Under the pieces are notes generated by a model, which was not told where the DNA came from, did no database searches, and saw only the letters and a list, made by a program, of their open reading frames with translations. The translations under genes and the position numbers were made by a program. A stretch of 64,000 bases of DNA from Methylacidimicrobium sp. B4. Lineage in GTDB: Bacteria; Verrucomicrobiota; Verrucomicrobiia; Methylacidiphilales; Methylacidiphilaceae. Shown here in pieces: positions 9,297 to 17,221 of the stretch (the stretch's first letter is position 1; each line of letters begins with the position of its first letter). The stretch is taken from NCBI RefSeq assembly GCF_017310545.1, contig NZ_CP066203.1, positions 682,001 through 746,000 of the forward strand, given 5' to 3'.

Positions 9297-9395
9297 CTTG
9301 CGCGTAGAGCTTATGCGCAAGAATGGCTCGGGCTCGCGCAACAATCAAGTCTATGCGCAGGCATTCTATCTACGCGCAATAAACATTGCGCGTAG
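9297..9395. promoter_or_regulatory. operator array upstream of Fic gene
   Basis: Two palindromes and a lone half-site share one box, roughly CTAYGCGCAA. CTACGCGCAAT-AAAC-ATTGCGCGTAG at 9370-9395 is a perfect 11-base inverted repeat. CTTGCGCGTAG (9297-9307) facing TTATGCGCAAG (9311-9321) is a near-perfect second copy, and CTATGCGCAG at 9351-9360 is a half-site. They fill the 110 bases before the Fic start. The Fic protein has its own N-terminal winged-helix-like region, so autoregulation is likely. Confidence 0.65.
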
Positions 9396-9837
9396 CGAGA
9401 CTCAGCCGCCCTTGGCCTGTTTCCCGAACGCCGTAAGGAACGTAGCATTGATCCCATCCGGCTTCCGATGAGCCTTGGTTAGTGCGGTTTCACAGCGTTC
9501 CCACAGGGCATCTGCCCCGCCGGGGCTTGAGACGAGTTCGAGCAGGACACCCCTGAGCCACCATTTCTCACGAAGGCCGACCAGAACGGGAAGCAAGAAA
9601 GCCTGCAGAAGAGCACAGGAAAGGCCACCTTTCCCTGGTATAAAGTGCGTTAAGCAGACGTAATTACAACAAGGAAGGAAAGCGGCCTTCTCTGACAGAG
9701 CGGATCGAAGAGACTTTTGGGTTGAGAGCCTATTTTTCGCGTTGGGGGAAAGCGGGATTCCCCTAGGACGGGTTTCGAGCGATGGGGGCGCGATCCTCTT
9801 ACGAAAAGCCGATCGGAAGATCCGTTTGTGAAGACGG
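9396..9837. other. no recognised gene
   Basis: A leftward frame of 170 codons crosses this stretch (9402-9914), but it resembles nothing I know, has no good start signal and overlaps the transposase remnant. It may be part of a decayed gene. Confidence 0.35.
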
Positions 9838-10459
9838 CTGGAGCGCTGCTTCCGGGATCGACGCCATCCGGGGCGCATCGTACATCGGATGCGAGAGATG
9901 CAGGTACCCCGCATCTTCGGGATTGCGCTAGGCTACGAGGCTCTCAATGACCACGAGCAGCTGCATATCGATCCGTTGGTGGCTCTCCTGAGCGGCAAAA
10001 GGGATCGGGGAGAGGATCTGGCGGGCAAGAGTACGCTTGAGCCGCCTGGAACGGGTGGGTCGAAGAGAACGCTACCACAAGATCGATTCCTCAGCCGAAA
10101 CCGTCGATCGGTGATTGGTCGATCTCTCCCTTGAAGCGCATCCCCAGCCTCCCAAGGAGGTGGTGCTCGGGTTTGATGCGCCCAACATCCCTCTTTACGG
10201 ACAAGAGCCCGAGCGCTTCTTCCTTGGGGTTTCCGATGCGTATTGTGATTTGCCGCTCTCCATCTTCGCTAAAGATCAACTCCTCGGTGTGCGGCTTCGG
10301 CCATCGAACCCGGATGCGGCGGAGGGATCCCTTGCCGAGATCCTCCGGATCGTGGGACACCTCCGCACCCATTGGCCCGAGGTCAAGATCGTGCTCCAGG
10401 CCGACTCGGGGCTTCTGCCGGAAGTGGTGGACAAGGCCAACGCCCTCACCTCCTCGTGA
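9838..10459 (+). pseudogene. IS1380-family transposase remnant
   Basis: Two adjacent frames carry the family blocks in order. The first has FGIALGYEALNDHEQLHIDP and later LAGKSTLE. After a frameshift near 10100-10130 the second has PPKEVVLGFDAPNIPLYGQE, RFFLGVSDAYCDLPLSIF, LLGVRLRPSNPDA and VLQADSG. The N-terminus, everything after the DSG block, and recognisable terminal repeats are missing, so the element is dead. It lies inside the run of broken toxin-antitoxin genes. Confidence 0.8.
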
Positions 10460-10483
10460 GCTTTGCCCAGGGCTTGGGCTCCT

Positions 10484-10792
10484 TCAATGGGCCTGGCTGC
10501 TCAACAGCCTCCGGAGCCAGGGGACGGCCAAGGCCGCACACTGGTAGGCCTCCTCTCCTTCCGCTGCGGAAAAGGCTTCGGTCGGAAAGGCCTCGAGCTC
10601 TGCCACAACAAGGCTCCCGACCTCGTGCGCCCGCGGAGGATCGATCCCCAGGAATCGCAAAGCCGCTTTGAGCACAAGCGCAACCCTCTCTTGCGCCTCT
10701 CGCCGAAGATTGGCGTAGGATCGTCTCTCCCGGAAGACTCCGAGCGCCTCCAGCCGATCTTCGGCCAAGCGTAGATAAGCACGCCAGCTCAA
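10484..10792 (-). CDS. HEPN-domain protein (MNT/HEPN toxin-antitoxin type)
   Basis: A 102-residue all-helical protein with the HEPN-type signature LGIDPPRAHEVGSLV in its middle. A TTG start overlaps the stop codon of the upstream nucleotidyltransferase (AGTTGA). MNT/HEPN pairs are toxin-antitoxin modules in which the HEPN protein is typically an RNase and the MNT protein inactivates it by nucleotidylation. Here the HEPN frame is intact while the MNT gene is frameshifted. The strict R-x4-6-H RNase motif is not obvious, so toxicity is uncertain. Confidence 0.65.
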   Translation of the reverse strand: MSWRAYLRLAEDRLEALGVFRERRSYANLRREAQERVALVLKAALRFLGIDPPRAHEVGSLVVAELEAFPTEAFSAAEGEEAYQCAALAVPWLRRLLSSQAH

Positions 10793-11321
10793 CTTGAGTC
10801 ATCGAGAGCAAAGGAAGCCAAGCCTCCTTTTCCTCCGGGGCCTCGAAAATCCCAGCATTCCACCCCGGCCAGCGTGATCCTTCGCGCGCCTTCCCGCGTC
10901 CGCATCTGCCGGATCCTCTGGAGAAACTCCGAAACGAAGCCTCCTCTCTCAAAAAGAATCTTCGCTTCCTCCGGGAGATCGAGGAAGAAGGGAGCTCCCT
11001 CCCGCAGCTCCTCGGGCGTGCGAAAGATCCAGGAGCTCTCTGAGGGATACCCCCGGAGGAAGAGCGCTTCCCGCGCCTTCTCGAGCGACTGGACCGCCTC
11101 GCCGCCAAGCCCAGCATACCTCTCTCGGCGTCGCCGAGGCAGATCCCGAACGATCAGGAGCAGATCGAGGTCAGAGTCGAACCGGGCATCCCGCGCGCCA
11201 CCGATCCGAAGAGCAAAAGACCGAGAAGGCTCTCGCCATTGATCTTCTGGCAGGCCTCGTCGCAAAGCGGCAGGAGCGTGCTCAGCTCCTCGGTCGCCTC
11301 CGTTGGCTTGCCCCGCTTCAT
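10789..11321 (-). pseudogene. MNT-type nucleotidyltransferase, frameshifted
   Basis: The frame from 11321 begins MKRGKPTEATEELSTLL behind GGAGGAG and reads LLLFGSVARG, the first half of the nucleotidyltransferase motif. The second half, ARFDSDLDLLLIV, is in another frame. Adding one base to the C-run at 11190-11192 (GGG to GGGG on the coding strand) would restore GSVARG-DARFDSDLDL. A one-base deletion has therefore split the active site. The 3' part continues to the overlap with the HEPN gene. The break could instead be a sequencing error in a homopolymer. Confidence 0.75.
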
Positions 11322-11761
11322 CGAAAGCTTCTTCTCCTCCAAGTTCTTGAGCTTACCATCGCTCGATCGGGCTGCCAACGCCAAGCGCCCCAGCCTCGGG
11401 CAGAACTTTCGCTGGAACAAAGCACAACCCCTGCCAAGATTGGGGATGAAGGGTCGAATGGGGCTTTCCGCTTTTGACGACTCGTGTCCAGATGCTGTCC
11501 ATCGTGTGCGATGGCGGCATGGGTTGATGCCATTCCGCGCACGAGCTAGGCGAAACGCTGCCGTCGGCCATCGGGCATCTCGACGCCAACGAATCGTCAG
11601 AGATTCGACAGGACCGCCGTCAGGAGCCGGAACTTCCGCTCTTGCTCCATTCGGACGAACATTGTGGACTGATCAACCCACGGGCAACCCTTTCCCCTCG
11701 TTGTGATCGCGACGTTCAATGCTCGTTGCTGATATCCTGGGCATACCTCATGGTATTGACG
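11322..11761. other. divergent intergenic region
   Basis: I see no supported gene. It separates the leftward MNT gene from the rightward STAND gene. The STAND reading frame is open back to 11642, but that part has no family-like sequence. Confidence 0.4.
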
Positions 11762-14700
11762 ATGGGGCCCGCTACCGATAGCCAGCCGTTAATCCACGAC
11801 CCTGCTCGAGAAGCGGTGGCATCGATACGCGGCTACGAGGCTCAATTCTGGAGGAGCGTCCTCGTCTGGATGAAGCTGGGGGACGAGGAACGCCTCTACC
11901 TCGAATGGGCGGAAGACTTCGACCGGATCAGCGGCACCGGGGCGGAGACTGTCCAGGTCAAGAACGTGGCTGGCAATATCACGTTGAGGTCGCCCGATGT
12001 GATCAAGGCCATCAACAACGCCTGGGAGCATCAACAACGCAATCCACAGCGCAACATAAAGTTTCGATTCCTGACTACGTCCGGAATTGGCGTTGAGCAG
12101 GGCGCTCCCTTCGGGCCCGGCATTGGCGGATTGCGGTTTTGGACCGAGAGCCGCGCATTGGAGGATGAAGGCGAGCGCGGACGCACTGCTCGGACGATTG
12201 CGGACTTTCTCTTGGACGAAGCAAAGGTTTCGCTGCGGGTGCAAACATTTTTGCAAGAGGCGTCGGACGCAGAGATTTGGAAGCGGATGATTGCCGTAGT
12301 CGAATGGGACACCGAGGCCGAAGAGGTTCCGGAGATCGTCCGCGAGATCGAGGATCGGCTTGTCCTGCTTGGAAAAGAGGCTTTCGTTGCGCCTGATAAA
12401 TCCAAGGAGGTAGCGGACTCGCTATTCAAGACAGTCTTCGAGACTGCGACGCGGGAGAAGGACCCGTTTCTGACACGCGCGAAGCTGTGGGAGCTTTTCT
12501 ATGAGCGGACATACGTCTCGATGCCGGCCGCAACCGCGAACATGCTACGCGGCTTTTTTGAGCAACATTGGAAGTCTGCCGGACCATTGCCGATGGCAAT
12601 CGGTGGCAGGGCGAGTTGGATCGGTCGTCCACCGCCGCTACCGGCACGCTATTACCGTCGCCAGGCGATAATGGACGAGATCGCGGCTCGGCTTTCTTCC
12701 GATCCTGTGCTGGTTTTGCAAGGGGGCACCGGCGTTGGCAAATCGATTGCCGCCGCTGGCCACACTGCCCTATCGACCTCGTCTTGGGGATGGGTCGATA
12801 TGCGTGGGGTGCCGGCTGCAACACTCGCCGATCTGCTCGATCGTGTCGTCGGCGAGCTTGCCGCAGAGGAGGGGATCAAAAATCTCGTGCTGGATAACAT
12901 CGAGCTGCCTGCCGATGCGCGCGCTCTCGAGGCGCCCATGGAGCGAATTGCAGCTATTGTCCGTGAGCGCAGCGGCCATCTCATCGTTACTTCCGCCATA
13001 GCGCTGCCGCAGCGCTTGAGCCTCGCATTGGCATTGCCCGAAAGCGGGATGATGTCGACCCCGGCATTCTCGCGGGATGAGATTCGAGAATTTCTGATTC
13101 TCCGGGGATGTCCGGGCCCGCCCGTCGTCGATGGGTGGGCTGCCTTCATCGAATTACATACCAGCGGCCATGCGCAGCTCGTGCATGCGCGGATCGCCAC
13201 ACTCGAAGAACAAGGTTTCCCGACGCCGGAAATGCCAAGTGCGCTTGCAACGCCCACCGATGTAGTCAAAGCGCAGGAGGAAGCGAGGCGGCTGATTACC
13301 GCGCTGGATCTCCCGACGCGCGAGCTCGCCTACCGGCTGAGCCTGACGCCTCACGCTCTGCCCAAAGGCCAGGCGATCGCAATTGCAAATTTACAGTCGC
13401 CTATCCCCGAGCCGGGACTCGCGTTGGATCGGCTGGTTGGACCCTGGGTCGAAGTGGTGGCAGACGGGCTCTACAGGATCTCGCCCGTCCTGCGCAATCT
13501 CGGCGTGGAAATCCAGGGCGAGGCTTGGGCAACGCAGATGCATTGGGATATCGCCCAGAGATTTCTGAGCTTCGAGATCCTCTCGCCGATCGATGTTTCG
13601 ACGATGCTGTTCCATGCCACGGCATCGAAGAATTGGTCGGCAGTAGCGCATCTCTCTTCCGGTATCCTGAAGGCAGACAACGAGACTTGGGAGGCCCTGG
13701 CACGGAGCGCGGGCTGGTTCGTTTTCGTGGGCATTAAAAGTGCGATTCGCCCGGAGACCGACGCCTCTTCACTTGTTCTGCTGCGAAGCTTGCAGTTCCG
13801 TTTGGCGGCCGCGGCTCGCGACGATAAGGGCGCTGCGGCCGTCATTGCCAGCATAGATGAAGAATTGCCGGCGACGGTCAACGATACACCGCAACGACTG
13901 GCGCGGTACTTCTTTCTCGGGCAAGTCCTGCTGCGGACAGAAGTGAAGCTGCCGATGACGCAGATCGTAGCGATGAGCCTCGAATACATCCGGCTCGGGG
14001 ATGAATTGAAGGAGGTGCTCGTCGCCATCCATAAGCCCGAATTCGACCGCACCATGGCCGGACCGGACGGCATTCCCGATCTGGCCGGAGTGGCTGGCTT
14101 CACGCTTAGCTCGCATGTGGTGGATCGGCAAAGCTTGTCGTCGCTGCTGCTTGCGTGCGAGCCGCTCGATCCGACGGTGGTCCGCCGTCTTTTGTGGTTT
14201 GTCGGCGGCCGGGAATCTACGGCTCGACAGACCCTCGACCGCGTATGGTTGGCCGAATCGCAATTGGAGACGCCGGACTGGATCGCATGTCGACGGGTCT
14301 TCGAGGATACCTATGCGCTGGCGCGCCGCTGTGCGCTACTCGGCTTGGCCCAGGGTGCGGCCTACGCCATTGCGCGGTTGACCGATGAAAATCTCAACGA
14401 CTCAGCCGATGCGCTGCGCCGCGCGGACGCGATGATGGCAGAGATCGGCTCATCACCGGTCCAGGAAGATGGTCGCGCGTTGATCTTGTTGCGCAAGGGC
14501 AATGCCTCGGATGCGCTAGCAATCTGGCGGGAGCTGCTCCCGCGCTGGACCCAGCGTGACGAGTTCGATCGCCAACAGACCGTTTCGCATCGACTTGCAG
14601 CGGTCGCTGCAGCGCGATTGGGTCACTGGAAGGAAGCTGCGGGCTGGTTGCGCAGTGCCCGGTTGCTGGCGGACAGCGTCAATGCGGCCCTCTACTGCGC

Positions 14701-15868
14701 GGGTCTGTGGGTCGACGAAGCATTTGCGCGCTGGAAAAGCGGCGATCATCGCGGCGCTCTCGATTGTGCGGTCGAAGGATTCGAAGCGATCGATCGGCTC
14801 CCGTCCGACGCCGCTGATGAAAGCACATATCTCCTACGAAAGCGCGCCAACCTCACCATCATCTGGATGGTGCGGTCGACTGCGGGCTCGCCCCCGACCA
14901 GGTTAACTGAGCCCCCTCCGGCATGGTGCAGCAGCCTGGAGCCCGTGAAGGAGGCCCAAAGAACGCCGACGCCCAGCGATGCGGCATGGCTACATATCCT
15001 GGAATTCGAGTTTGCTAGTGGCTTGGGCGATTCGCACTTCCGGAAGTTGGAAGCCCGGTTGAAAACCTCCCCCTACAGCCTGATTCGTTACGCATTCAAT
15101 AGATTGCGCTTACAACACCGACTGCGCAGCCTAATGCTCGAGGATTTTCCAGAGGCAGTTGGTGATTGGACAACCAGTTTGGCTCTGTGCCGCCGTTCTT
15201 TCAAAAAAGATGGCCTCGGCGCAGGGGACTCCCTTGCTGCCGATGCAATCATACCTGAGCATGATCCAGTTGATGCGGAGCTGGTCCTCAGTGGAATGTT
15301 GAGCGCGGTTTTCGCGCTAGCCGCGCGAGGCGCGGTGACGAGCACCATGCTCAACCAATGGTCCTTGAGCGCATCGCGCGCCGACCTGTCTGCAACGATC
15401 GATCCTTGGTTGAAATTCGTAGCAGGGCTTTTCGTCGACAACACCATCAATGCGCAGACGGCTCTGCGCGATAGGTCCCTACCGTGGCCCTGGCGGGCGG
15501 TAGCGTCGGTCCGGGTAGCGATTGACCGTGCGACACGGCCGGTCGAGCTGCTGATGACTCACCATGATTGGACCAGCCTGCTGCCCAAGGGACCAGCTGG
15601 TTTCATTGTTCTTGCCGATGTGGAGCACCTGGTGGTGAGTGCATGGCTTCGGCTTGCAAAACGCCATTTCCTGCTCCGTGCGCCCGCGGTAACAGCTGCG
15701 TCGCTCGAACGGGCGTGCGCGAGCGCAGATAGAGGTTGGAGCAAGATCGGAAAGGTTCTGCTCGCGGCGTGCGATGCAGTGCCGGCCGAGGTTCCGGCGG
15801 AATTTCGGCCTCTTCGCTGTTTCAAGTGGGTAGGGCGGGAAGATCGAGCCGCAACTTTCCGGCTTTGA
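11762..15868 (+). CDS. nuclease-STAND NTPase, Avs-like putative anti-phage protein, 3' end replaced by IS
   Basis: About 1368 residues. Residues ~20-140 look like a Cap4/DUF4297-type dsDNA nuclease: RGYEAQFW near the start, then LEWAEDFD and QVKN, fitting the E...D...QxK core of PD-(D/E)xK enzymes. Residues ~300-480 form a STAND-type NTPase with Walker A GGTGVGKS (321-328), Walker B LVLDN (~377) and HLIVTSA. The rest is a long helical repeat region rich in A, L and W, as in TPR-type sensor arms. This order matches Avs (AVAST) proteins, which sense phage proteins and then cleave DNA. The last ~20 residues are encoded by the terminal repeat and transposase tail of an ISL3 element, so the natural C-terminus is lost. 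The ATG at 11750 is an alternative start. Confidence 0.7.
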   Translation: MGPATDSQPLIHDPAREAVASIRGYEAQFWRSVLVWMKLGDEERLYLEWAEDFDRISGTGAETVQVKNVAGNITLRSPDVIKAINNAWEHQQRNPQRNIKFRFLTTSGIGVEQGAPFGPGIGGLRFWTESRALEDEGERGRTARTIADFLLDEAKVSLRVQTFLQEASDAEIWKRMIAVVEWDTEAEEVPEIVREIEDRLVLLGKEAFVAPDKSKEVADSLFKTVFETATREKDPFLTRAKLWELFYERTYVSMPAATANMLRGFFEQHWKSAGPLPMAIGGRASWIGRPPPLPARYYRRQAIMDEIAARLSSDPVLVLQGGTGVGKSIAAAGHTALSTSSWGWVDMRGVPAATLADLLDRVVGELAAEEGIKNLVLDNIELPADARALEAPMERIAAIVRERSGHLIVTSAIALPQRLSLALALPESGMMSTPAFSRDEIREFLILRGCPGPPVVDGWAAFIELHTSGHAQLVHARIATLEEQGFPTPEMPSALATPTDVVKAQEEARRLITALDLPTRELAYRLSLTPHALPKGQAIAIANLQSPIPEPGLALDRLVGPWVEVVADGLYRISPVLRNLGVEIQGEAWATQMHWDIAQRFLSFEILSPIDVSTMLFHATASKNWSAVAHLSSGILKADNETWEALARSAGWFVFVGIKSAIRPETDASSLVLLRSLQFRLAAAARDDKGAAAVIASIDEELPATVNDTPQRLARYFFLGQVLLRTEVKLPMTQIVAMSLEYIRLGDELKEVLVAIHKPEFDRTMAGPDGIPDLAGVAGFTLSSHVVDRQSLSSLLLACEPLDPTVVRRLLWFVGGRESTARQTLDRVWLAESQLETPDWIACRRVFEDTYALARRCALLGLAQGAAYAIARLTDENLNDSADALRRADAMMAEIGSSPVQEDGRALILLRKGNASDALAIWRELLPRWTQRDEFDRQQTVSHRLAAVAAARLGHWKEAAGWLRSARLLADSVNAALYCAGLWVDEAFARWKSGDHRGALDCAVEGFEAIDRLPSDAADESTYLLRKRANLTIIWMVRSTAGSPPTRLTEPPPAWCSSLEPVKEAQRTPTPSDAAWLHILEFEFASGLGDSHFRKLEARLKTSPYSLIRYAFNRLRLQHRLRSLMLEDFPEAVGDWTTSLALCRRSFKKDGLGAGDSLAADAIIPEHDPVDAELVLSGMLSAVFALAARGAVTSTMLNQWSLSASRADLSATIDPWLKFVAGLFVDNTINAQTALRDRSLPWPWRAVASVRVAIDRATRPVELLMTHHDWTSLLPKGPAGFIVLADVEHLVVSAWLRLAKRHFLLRAPAVTAASLERACASADRGWSKIGKVLLAACDAVPAEVPAEFRPLRCFKWVGREDRAATFRL

Positions 15869-17221
15869 GGAACGCGGCAATTCTCAGGTAGCGGAAGCTC
15901 CGAAAGCCTCTGGCCATCCTTTTGGCCAGCTGGATCAGCCCGTTGATCGCTTCGATGGTTCCGTTGGTGATCCGGCTCTGGAGAAAGGCGATGATTCCCC
16001 CCAGATGCTCTTTGATGGTTTTGGAGAGTCTTCGGAAGGGGGCAAGCCGACTGCGATCCGCCCACCGGAACCACCAGCGGAGCTCTTGGGGATCCTCCTG
16101 GGAGAGGATCTCTTGGAGAGCCTCTCGCAACCCAATGGCTCTTCCCAATCGAGGATAGGCGGCGCAAAGGGAACTCCGCAGACCCTTCTGCTCCTCGCTT
16201 CGCGTCCATTCGTTACCTCGGAGCGCCCAGAGGCTTCCTTTCGGCAGCAACCCTTGACGCCCGAACTCCTTGCGCACCTGGTCGACCGCCTCTCCCGCCA
16301 TCTGCATGACATGGAAATGATCAAAAATCCTCTCCGCCTTCGGAAAAAACTCCCGGGCTCCAGAGATGTAGGAGGGGCTCATATCCATGCAGATCGCTTC
16401 GATCTGCCCCGGATCGGCATTATGTTCCTTCATCTCCTTGGCGAAGGCCTCCAGAGCCTCCTTTCCTCTCCCCTCGGCAAGGAAGAGCAGCTTCCGGCTC
16501 TCCGCATCGGTAACGACCGTCACGTAACGGTGGCCCCGCTTGCTACTGGTCTCATCCACCAGGATCTTCTTGACCTCGCTCCAGTCCTCGCGTCGGTAGG
16601 CCTTTTCCACGTAGTGCCCCAAGACCCGCCAGAGCCGGGTATCTTGCTCCTTGAGCATCTCCGCCATCGCGGAAACCGACATCTCCCGGGAAAGCATCAA
16701 AATGACCGCCTCCATCATGAGAGTAAACCCGCTCCCCGCCCTGGCCCAAGGAACCTCCACCAGCCGAACTCCATGCTCCGGACAGTCGATCCGAGGAACC
16801 CGAGCGATCAACTCGGTCCGGTACTGCCAGAAGTTCCTGTGCCTCCACCGCTTCTCCACCGTGTCGTGTACGGGGGAAGCTCTTCGACATTCCGGACAGG
16901 GAAACCGATGACCTTGCTGAAAATCGAGCCAGATCTTCAGAGTGTGCTCCTTCGCGGAGAGCTCACTCCGGCTCACCTTCCATTCCGAACCCAGTTGCAG
17001 CGCCGCAGCAAAAAGCTTGTTCGCGTCCATTCCGCAAGCATCCACCAGGCAGCCCGGTCTGGCAATCCGCCGTCAAGGAGGATCGACGAAGTCGAAGTGT
17101 CCTTGACGGCTTCCTCTCTCCCCAAAAATCCGTCGAAGACGGATGGCAAGAACCCCGCTTCTTGCCATCCCTTAACGGAAAATCCGCTCCCCCCCTTACC
17201 CACTCAATTCAGCGAGGAGCC
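15807..17221 (-). mobile_element. ISL3-family insertion sequence, structurally complete
   Basis: The element is about 1415 bp with imperfect terminal inverted repeats of roughly 36 bases. One end reads GGCCTCTTCGCTG then AGTGGGTAGGGCGGGAAG; the other, on the opposite strand, reads GGCTCCTCGCTG then AGTGGGTAAGGGGGGGAG. It contains one intact transposase gene. The flanking 8-mers (ggaatttc and acattctc) are not a target duplication, so sequence may have been lost at this site. Both neighbouring genes run into the element and end inside its terminal repeats. Confidence 0.85.
15822..17045 (-). CDS. ISL3-family transposase
   Basis: 407 residues, normal for the family. An N-terminal zinc-ribbon-like CPEC segment is followed by a helix-turn-helix region. 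The DDE nuclease core has Asp in KILVDETSSK, Asp in AICMDMSPSY and Glu in NGTIEAINGL. The C-terminus is FRSFRYLRIAAFLKAGKL. Degraded copies elsewhere in the window align from MDANK, so the ATG at 17030 may be the true start. The frame is uninterrupted and probably active. The C-terminal codons overlap the 3' end of the STAND gene on the other strand. Confidence 0.93.
   Translation of the reverse strand: MDACGMDANKLFAAALQLGSEWKVSRSELSAKEHTLKIWLDFQQGHRFPCPECRRASPVHDTVEKRWRHRNFWQYRTELIARVPRIDCPEHGVRLVEVPWARAGSGFTLMMEAVILMLSREMSVSAMAEMLKEQDTRLWRVLGHYVEKAYRREDWSEVKKILVDETSSKRGHRYVTVVTDAESRKLLFLAEGRGKEALEAFAKEMKEHNADPGQIEAICMDMSPSYISGAREFFPKAERIFDHFHVMQMAGEAVDQVRKEFGRQGLLPKGSLWALRGNEWTRSEEQKGLRSSLCAAYPRLGRAIGLREALQEILSQEDPQELRWWFRWADRSRLAPFRRLSKTIKEHLGGIIAFLQSRITNGTIEAINGLIQLAKRMARGFRSFRYLRIAAFLKAGKLRLDLPALPT

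Noticed and set aside
9402-9914. 170-codon leftward frame
   Set aside because: No recognisable family, no ribosome binding site, and it overlaps the IS1380 remnant; at most a fossil gene.
11642-11761. upstream extension of the STAND gene to the first TTG
   Set aside because: The 40 extra residues show no conserved pattern and lack a binding site; family-like sequence starts after 11762.
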